A stretch of DNA of 64,000 nucleotides. Source: Trichaptum fuscoviolaceum. Taxonomy: Eukaryota > Basidiomycota > Agaricomycetes > Hymenochaetales > Trichaptaceae. Within the stretch, counting starts at the first letter, position 1; each line of letters begins with the position of its first letter. The notes beneath the pieces are model-generated. The model ran no database searches, had not been told where the DNA came from, and saw only the letters and a program-made list of their open reading frames with translations. This document shows, in pieces, positions 56,245 through 64,000 of this stretch. The stretch is from NCBI GenBank assembly GCA_910574455.1, contig CAJSYZ010000003.1, positions 3,161,250 through 3,225,249 of the forward strand. The letters are read 5' to 3'. Made by a program: the position numbers and the translations under genes.

Positions 56245-59200
56245 ATGGAGATGGCACAGTGTGCCATGCGTGGCCATTGCGGTCGTTCAACGACAACGTT
56301 CAGAGAACTGCCTTGCCCATATGAAGGTCCGCCCATGGAGGTTCGTTGTGATACACTCATATTATTGTTGAATCTCACTAAATCACGCTTTTCAAGCCTG
56401 AGGATGACGATGCCAAGAAGCTTTTGGCAGACGTTTGTGGGTTCGAACTCGCAGAAGGGCCGGTATGCTGCACTTCAGAACAGGTTGAGCTTCTTCAAGA
56501 GAACTTTAAGGTCGTGGAAGCGCTAATAGGCTCCTGCCCCGCATGCCGAAATAACTTCAGGTCCTTCTTCTGCTCCTTCACATGCGCTCCAAACCAAGGG
56601 TCGTTTGTCGACGTAACCTCTACGCAGACTTCCACGGATGGCACACCTGCCGTGAAATCGCTAGATTTCTTCGTTGGAGAGGAGTTCTCTAGCGCGTTCT
56701 TTGGCAGCTGCGCAGAGGTCAAGATGTCGGCCTCAAATGACTATGCAATGTCTTTTATAGGAGGCGGGGCGAAAAATGCATCTGCATTCTTGAAGTTTCT
56801 TGGTGACCAGAAGGACGTAGGAAGCCCATTCCAGATTGACTTTCCGTACAATGCGCCGCCGGAGTTCAATCCTTATAATCCAACGGCGCGAAATTGTGCA
56901 GATGATAATCTACAAAGCAGGTGTACTTGCGTGGACTGCTCACAGGTCTGTCCAGTGTTAGATCCTGTAGACCCGCCAAATTCAGGCCCGTCATGCACCA
57001 TTGGCGCGTTATCCTGTCTCACCTTTATGCTCACCAACATTTATGCAGTGCTTGTCGTCGGGGTCTTTCTGACATACACAATAAAACTGGCTATGCGAAC
57101 TCATAGAAACAGGAAATACGGCCGAATAGCACTCGCAGGCGAAGATCCTTCCGACAATCCCCTTTCTCCCCGCTCTCATTCACGTAGCCTTGTGGGTGCA
57201 TCCTCTTTGGCAGTACAAACAGATGGTGCAGATTCTACCGGTGATCAATCTGGTGAATCGAGACATCTTGGACGTGGCGCATCTCTCCTGGACCCAATAG
57301 AAACACTGCAGCCTCGCCAATACCGACTCAATGTCATATTGCGGAGGGTTTTCTATCGTTTAGGCTTGATGTGTGCAACGTACCCGTGGTTAACCCTTTC
57401 ACTTGTCCTAACACTCGTTAGTCTTCTCAATATTGGCTGGAAGAAGTTCGAGATCGAGACTGACCCAGTCCGACTTTGGGTCGCACCGGACTCCGAAAGC
57501 AAACTACAAAAGGAATACTTTGACCAACATTTTGGCCCCTTTTACCGACCTCAACAAATATTCGTTACCTCCGTAACATCTAGTGCTGCAGTATCGAACG
57601 CTACGAGCAACATCACAAGTACTTCGGAGAACGTCGAACCCCTCCCTCCTGTCTTGACGTGGGAGAATTTGAAGTGGTGGGCCAAGGTGGAATCAGACAT
57701 TCGTTCACTTCGTTCATCTCGTGGATACAAGTTATCCGACATCTGCTTCGCACCAGCTGGTCCTGGGACACCATGTGTTGTTCAATCCATAACTGCGTGG
57801 TTTGGAGGTGAACTTGACTACTACGAAGATGGGTGGGAACATCGGATCATTGAGTGTGCAACTACACCCACCGAATGCCTTCCAGACTTTATGCAACCCC
57901 TCTACCCCCGATATGTTATGGGTGGCGTCCCGGATAATCCAGTAGATGGGGAATCCAAGAATTGGCTCGACGCACGTGCTCTAGTTGCAACCATCGTTGT
58001 ATCCGACTCATTGGATCTGGAAAAGCAAGAAAAGGCAATGGATTGGGAAAGAACTCTGCGCGAATATCTTCAACTTTTGAGCGAAACGGTCCCTGAGGAA
58101 CACGGGTTACAGATTTACTTTTCTACGGGTGTCTCGTTAGAGGAAGAAATCAACAAGAGCACAAATATGGACGTCAAAATAGTCGTGTTGTCGTACATCG
58201 TCATGTTCTTCTATGTTGCCTGGTCTTTGGGCAACAATTCGGTTGCTGCAGGTGAAGAAAGCGCTTTTATACTTCTGTTCCGATGGGCAGTGGACTTGCC
58301 TCGCTATTTCAGAAACAAGCTGTCTACAACATCAATCATCGATACGAATGAAGCCCCACGACTACTACCGCGTCTGCCGCGAGCGATCTTCGTGAACTCT
58401 AAAGTGACCCTCGGCCTATTTGGAATAGCAATAGTTATTCTTTCAGTTTCCTCCTCTGTAGGCTTCTTCTCCGCCGTTGGCGTGAAAACCACGCTAATCA
58501 TAGCGGAAGTCATACCTTTCCTCGTATTGGCCGTCGGCGTCGACAATGTGTTCATTCTCGTCCATGAATTGGATAGACAGAATTTGCTTCATGGCCCCAA
58601 CGCTGCATCAAACACTCGAAACGGCGGACCCGGATCGGCTGCCACAACCCTTATTTCACCAGCGTATGCGAGGCCCTCGCCATTCTCTTCGTCCCAGGAT
58701 GGCTCAGTAGACGCAGAATCGGTTCCGATCCATTTCACAGTCGAGGAACGTGTTGCCAGAGCATTAGCGAAGATGGGACCATCGATTTTGCTTAGCTCTA
58801 TCACTGAAACTACTGCATTTGCTCTAGGCGCTCTCGTTCCGATGCCTGCGGTTCGAAACTTTGCGTTGTATGCCGCAGGTAGCGTCTTCCTGAACGCCCT
58901 TTTGCAAGTCACAGCGTTTGTAAGCGCACTAACTATTGATCTTTACAGGCAAGAGGTAAGTGTATCCAGACTTTTTCTTCTCATAAACTGACTAAGTCCT
59001 TGACCCCATATAGACAAATCGAGTTGATTGCTTTCCCTGTATTAAATTGCCTACCCGTATCGCTTTGCTGGACAACCCTCCTGCCGGTGCGAATGTTGGA
59101 GTCATCGTTCGATTCATACGCCGAAGATATGCACCTTTCCTTTTACAGCCTTTTGTGAAGAGCGTCGTATTACTGCTTTTCACCGGAATCTTTGTTGGGT

Positions 59201-60669
59201 CTGTGATCTCCATGCAGCACATACAACTGGGTCTTGGTTAGTTGAAGAACTGTTGCCATTTGTTTTTAAGCTGACCGCGTGCTTTGTTCAGACCAACGGC
59301 TGGCTCTTCCTTCTGACTCGTACCTATTATCTTGGTTCGATGCATTAGACAAGTATTATGACGTCGGCCCGCCCGTGTACTTTGTCGCGAAGGACGTTGA
59401 CGTTACAGAGAGACTGGGTCAAAAGCATCTGTGTGGTCGATTTTCAACTTGCGACGATTTTTCACTAGCCAATATTTTAGAGGGCGAGAGAAATAGGAGC
59501 GAAGCATCCTTTATATCCGAACCAGCAGCTTCGTGGATAGACGACTTTCTCTACTGGTTGAATCCAGTCAACTCCTGCTGTCGAGTTCGGAGAGCGAGGC
59601 CGGATGTCTTCTGTGGTCCTCGAGATTCCCCCCGTGTTTGCCAACCTTGCCTTGAAAACTGGAACATCACGATGGAGGGTCTACCTGAACACGACGACTT
59701 CACCAGATACTTGAAGCAGTGGATCCATTCTCCAACAAATGAAGATTGCGCTTTAGGAGGGCAAGCAGGCTATTCAACTGCTGTCTCGTTCAACTCCGAT
59801 GGTGTCGTGGAAGCAACGCATTTCCGAACCATGCACTCCCCCCTGAAATCGCAAGACGCCTACATAAACTCATTTGCTGCCGCCCGAAGAGTTGCGGATG
59901 ACATTACCGAGAAGACTGGAGTTTCAGTCTTCCCGTATTCGTTTCATTATGTCTTCTTCGATCAATATGCACATATCATCGCCATCACACAGGAGATCCT
60001 GGGCCTTGGATTGGCAGCCGTTCTTGTTATCACAGCTCTTCTACTTGGGTCTTGGAGAACAGGAAGTATTGTATCGGGTGTCGTGGCCCTGACTGTCATC
60101 TCTGTCATGGGGGTGATGGGTCTATGGGGAATCAGCCTTAACGCCATAAGCCTTGTCAACCTCGTAATCTCTTTGGGCATCGCTGTGGAGTTCTGCGCTC
60201 ATATCGCTCGAGCTTTCATGGGTGCTGGGACCGGCATTCCCGTTGATCAATATTCCGGACAGAAAGAGCGAGATGAGCGAGTCTGGACTGCTCTAGCGGA
60301 TGTTGGGCCTTCGGTGAGGAGTTCACGTGGGGGGTTTTACGGTCTTTCATCTGACATTTGTTCTTTCAGGTCTTATCGGGCATCACTTTCACGAAGCTGA
60401 TAGGTGTTTCTGTATTGGCGTTGACTAGATCAAGACTCTTGGAGGTCTGTAGATAGTCCGATTGGCGTTACTTCATCGTACTAATTCTTTTTCATCAGAT
60501 TTATTACTTCCGCATGTGGCTCTCACTGATCATCTCTGGCGCTTTGCATGGCTTAGTCCTCTTGCCAGTCGTATTGAGTTATGCAGGCGGGCCTGGTTAT
60601 GCCCTTGATGATGCCGACGAAGAGTGGATGAGCAATACAATCAGGAGACGAGATTATGAATATACGTGA
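56245..60669 (+). CDS. NCR1: Niemann-Pick C1-related sterol transporter
   Basis: Exons 56245-56340, 56397-58955, 59014-59236, 59292-60313, 60370-60444 and 60499-60669; introns are 54-58 bp. The 1381-residue product ends RRRDYEYT. This is a vacuolar/endosomal membrane protein that takes sterol from the lumen into the membrane. The N-terminal Cys-rich sterol-binding domain is visible (CAMRGHCG, CCTSEQ, CPACRNNFRSFFCSFTCAPNQ, CTCVDCSQVCP), then a first TM helix (FMLTNIYAVLVVGVFL). The sterol-sensing domain follows (VVLSYIVMFFYVAWSLG ... TLIIAEVIPFLVLAVGVDN), and the last RND-type bundle (ITQEILGLGLAAVLVITALL ... LVNLVISLGIAVEFCAHIA). The usual signal peptide is missing from the model: the frame opens at 56245 without a hydrophobic leader, so a first exon upstream is probably overlooked or lost. 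Confidence 0.95.
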
Positions 60670-60867
60670 GTTCATAATATTCATACACAGATAATGCGTT
60701 GTTTAACTCTTGTTTGTGATGCTAAGCCCTTTCTTGGCTGATGATGATTCTACGCACAGCGATTAAAGTACTCATTTGTTAATAGATTATTAGGCACAAT
60801 ATATTTTGACTCATTTTAATACGAACACAGGGATACTTTTAGAATACATATAGATGAAAGTTATAAA

Positions 60868-61811
60868 CTAACGATCATCTGCAGGAGATCTCGGCGACCT
60901 GGACCTACTGTCCCTGATATCATCTCTGCTAGAGCTCCTCCTGCCCCGGCTTCGGCTTCGGGAAAGACTCTGGGAACGACCTCGACTGACACTTCTTGAA
61001 TATCGCGAGTAAGAGGAGTAAGAGCGTGAGCGACTGCGTGGCGAACGTGATCGCGAGCGAGATGGTGAGTACGACCGGCTACGTGACCGACTGGAATGCA
61101 CTGAATAGCTGCGCGACCTTCTACGAGTGCCAGTACCGCCTCGCTCATAACTTGGTGACCTCCGTCTAGGCGGGAGACGCCCAGAGTCTCTCCTAATTGG
61201 TGACCGGCTACGCGAACGGGAGTAAGGTCGATAAATGTCTCTCCCCGATGGCCCTCTACGACCATACGTTCCTCGACCACGGTAAGAGTCGCTACCATAG
61301 CGCGGCTCGTACAATGGCTTCCTTCGAGGGCCTCGAGAAGGCGACCGCGACCGAGAAGAGGAAGGTGATCTGCCTCTGTCTCGACCGTTGCGGGCCGTCT
61401 TGACTCTGGGAGAGCGAGAGCGGCGAATGGGAAGATCTGAGAGCTCGACCTTCACAAACGCGCCGTCCAACTGTCCTCCGTCCATGTGCGAAACTGCCTT
61501 GCGTGCTGCATCAGGAGATGAGTACTCCAGTGAAGCTTTCCCTCGGTTTTGAAGGGCTGGATAAAGTTGATGAGAACAAGTTACTATACAATATTGGGCT
61601 ACATACATTTTCCAAAGAGCGGGAGGTCAACTTTTGTTATTTCGCCGTAAAATCCAAAGATTGTTCTTAAATGTGATTCGACGACATTCCTAGTGAGATT
61701 TGTGACTACGACGACTTTCGCGATCACGGTGTCGCGTCGGTCGACATCGCTCATATTGACATCATCGTCATGCAAGGGTCGAGGAGAAATTGAGCGCCCT
61801 CTTGCAGACAT
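60868..61811 (-). CDS. RNPS1-like SR-related RNA-binding protein
   Basis: Exons 61811-61607 and 61556-60868; the 50-bp intron splits the RRM; 297 residues. The RRM spans about residues 25-105: RNP2 is VVVVTNL, and RNP1 is degenerate (GKASLEYS). HMDGGQLDGAFVKVEL at its end is characteristic of RNPS1, the RNA-binding subunit of the ASAP/PSAP complexes linked to the exon junction complex. The C-terminal two-thirds is a long RS domain (RSRSPS, SRSRSRS) expected to be phosphorylated by SR kinases and to direct the protein to nuclear speckles. Tail-to-tail with the NPC1-like gene, 198 bp apart. Confidence 0.9.
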
Positions 61812-62092
61812 GTCGGCTAAGGAGGTGAAGGACTGCCTTCGACAGAACGAACAGTGAACAACAGTCCGAGTATGCCAATAGTATGGCATCCGAGTCGGCG
61901 TGACCTGCCCTGAACTCGGCACTACCCATCGAGAGAAGAGACTACTATCGTGGACACTAACCTCCTGTGATGCTCAGCTTGTATGCCCTTGCCTTTCAAA
62001 CACATCGTCGAGATTATACGTGAATAGGTGTGGTAGCTTATGTACAAAAAATATGGAGAAGGAGGTACACCCTGAGGTCATGACCGCGATCG

Positions 62093-63996
62093 TCATATTC
62101 GTCTTTTCCAGGATGAAACCGCCGAACCCGGAATGTAATCGAAATCATCTGGCGCATCGCTGTCTGGTGTTCCTTTCTTGGCCTTATTGCGTGGCCGTCT
62201 GGTACACCCTGTTATTCTCGCCGAAAGTTGGCATGCTGTCTTTTGATGTCTCACAAAGAGATCTCTCCTCGAGAATGCTGCTTGACTGCAAGATCTACTG
62301 CTTCAGATACCTCTCGTAACATAGCATAGGTTAGGATCTCTCACCAGTCGCAAATGAATTTCTTTTCTGGTCTATGGTTGTTCTCGTGTCTTTGGCAGTC
62401 GTTGTTGCGTATGAAGCCTAAACCACTATCAAATAGATATGTAACCATTAATAATGGATTATCTCGTCAGTCAGCCAGAACCAGCAATTCTTACCATATA
62501 CTGCATTGAAAGGGCTTCTCTCCAAGGTGTGTCCGTATGTGATCGCCCATATGATCTTTGCGTTTCGTTGCCTTCCTGCAGTCAGAGATATAACACCTAT
62601 AGCCAAGTATTGTTTCCCCGCGTTCAGAAAGGCGGCCAGCAAAGCTGAACAAAAGGTCATCCGAAAGCTTTTGGCCAGGGTTCATCATTTTATAATACTT
62701 TGTCTTTTGAGCAACGGCCTCATGGGTAACGCCTTCATAAGATCGTAACAGATTGATATCAAAGGGCATAACATCGTCAAAGTCCTCCAGAACACCGAGC
62801 AAAGGCCGAGTCCTTGAGCTGTTCGTTCTATCAGCAAGAACAACACGAGTATCCAGAGTACTTTGTCCAGTAAGTAGAGTCGAGTCGATATTTTCAACCT
62901 TGACATTGCTTGACTGATTGTGTAACGATGACGACATGGGCTGAAGGACGGGCTCGTGAAGATTTCCCAAGGTTATAGTTTGGGGTTCGATCAGGAGTTC
63001 AGGATTTTCAATCTTCGGAGCGTGAATGTGACGGAAGAAATAATCAACTACTTCGCACAATTGGTCATTGGTCAACGTCGGCAGCTGTCGTTCTTCAGGT
63101 ATGTTTGGCACTCCCTCCGGTGGAGGAGAATGTTGTGGATAAACGAACTCCATAACATCCTGATCCATGGTGTCCTGCTCCTCAGATTTGATGTACAGGT
63201 CATCGATTGAAGGAGGCTGTTCCCCCATGACATCCTGAGGCCTCACGAAAACGATTTCTTCGTGATCCATCCGCTGCAGAGACCTTGCACTTGTCATTGA
63301 GCCCGATATTTCGGTCGTCGAATCGGTTAAAAGAACATCAGAGATGACAGGAGAAGGAAGTTCGGTTCCCGCTCCGTCAGATCTACAAAAGTGACTTTCA
63401 TGAAAAGTCGAAGTTGGATACACAGGTAACTGTTGATGAAGGTCTTGCCCATCCATAGGGTATACTAAGGAGTCCTCCGTCTCGACTAGGAAGTCTGTTT
63501 CATCAAGTAAGGAGTCATTAAGAATGTCACTCAAGGTCAAGAAAGGCGTTGAATGCTTCTCTGAACCGCAAGTTCCTTCAATCTTCGGTTTCCACAAAAT
63601 AGTGCCATCCGAGTCGTAGCAGCGTTCAGGTGCGCGAGAAGTTTCTCGATGCTTTGCGCTCTTCAAAGAGAAATCCAGATGAGAATCAGCCTTTGAGATG
63701 GTGCTCGATGGTGAACAGTGGACGGGGTGCAGCTGAAAGTCCGATACACAAGGTGGACGGTTATCCGCCAAGAACAAAGGCCTATAGAATATGCTGGGTG
63801 AGGAAGGTTTTTCTTCGTTTTGTAGTGCCGGGGATCCGGATATCTTAGCCCGCGCAAGCGTCGCATAATAGTCAAGATTTGGTGAGGTGAAAGAGAAGCG
63901 CTGTAGATAGTCGGGTGTGGGAGAGAGGCCGTCCTCACGGAACGAGGCCAGCCTCGGATAGTAAGTTTCATTAAAAGATCGTGAGGGATAGTCCAT
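62093..63996 (-). CDS. C2H2 zinc-finger transcription factor
   Basis: Exons 63996-62495 and 62285-62093; 209-bp intron; 564 residues if the start at 63996, four bases from the window end, is correct. The first 430 residues are acidic and Ser/Pro-rich (activation-domain-like, with LTLSDILNDSLLDETDFL). Finger 1 is CYISDCRKATKRKDHMGDHIRTH. A LGEKPFQC linker leads to finger 2, which is completed across the intron: CSIC-QAA-FSRRDLFVRH-QKTAC, a C2HC-type finger. A basic tail follows (TRRPRNKAKKG). Two tandem fingers at the C-terminus are common in fungal regulators; the target is unknown. The acceptor at 62286 was chosen because it alone gives canonical finger spacing. Confidence 0.82.
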
Positions 63997-64000
63997 ATTG

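Noticed and set aside
1..64000. tRNA, rRNA or other structured RNA genes
   Set aside because: None was recognised by eye; absence cannot be proven without a covariance-model search.

Overview
The window is nuclear DNA of a mushroom-forming basidiomycete (Agaricomycetes). This is inferred from many short GT-AG introns of about 50-65 bp, two Plavaka-type DNA transposons, a Ty3/gypsy chromovirus, and several gene families typical of Agaricomycetes. No species can be named from the sequence.

Layout. 1-14972: a decayed Plavaka element with two divergent genes: an unnamed partner gene on the minus strand and a transposase on the plus strand. A young Ty3 chromovirus with apparently identical 830-bp LTRs (6662-13392) sits inside transposase exon 8. 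15552-23093: two large uncharacterised genes run divergently from a word-rich intergenic region. The minus-strand gene is broken by a solo LTR of the same chromovirus family. 24560-25620: remains of a BCS1-like AAA ATPase. 26416-27285: a DEDDy 3'-5' exonuclease. 27527-28608: small inverted-repeat elements. 28847-30633: DPH1 (diphthamide synthesis), an island of conserved sequence. 31605-40150: a second, nearly complete Plavaka element. 40900-41640: a LINE/RNase H remnant. 42049-51905: three tandem trypsin-like protease-family genes with duplicated exons. 52276-54994: another lineage-specific unknown gene. From 56245 to the end the sequence becomes conserved: NPC1-like sterol transporter, RNPS1-like SR protein, and a C2H2 transcription factor.

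The most unusual signal is a set of short quasi-palindromic words. Five families share one architecture: a 5-bp arm, one G/C base, then the inverted arm (types TGCCA-G-TGGCA, TTCAA-G-TTGAA, GACTC-C-GAGTC, AGCCT-G-AGGCT, TACTA-C-TAGTA). They chain with a 6-bp period in both orientations. They fill intergenic regions and also occur inside lineage-specific genes. Paralogous copies inside the window differ by exact 6-bp insertions of these words (CAAGTT, CTTGAA, CCAGTG, CGAGTC). The clearest case is a single in-frame CAAGTT inside an otherwise identical stretch of about 310 bp. This points to a mutational or mobile process that adds frame-preserving hexanucleotides. I know of no described system that does this.

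A second notable signal is in the chromovirus. It has no recognisable tRNA-type primer site. It carries an 11-nt stretch just after the 5' LTR that is exactly complementary to 11 nt inside the LTR, about 30 bp downstream of a TATA-like box. This is the arrangement of Tf1-type self-priming.
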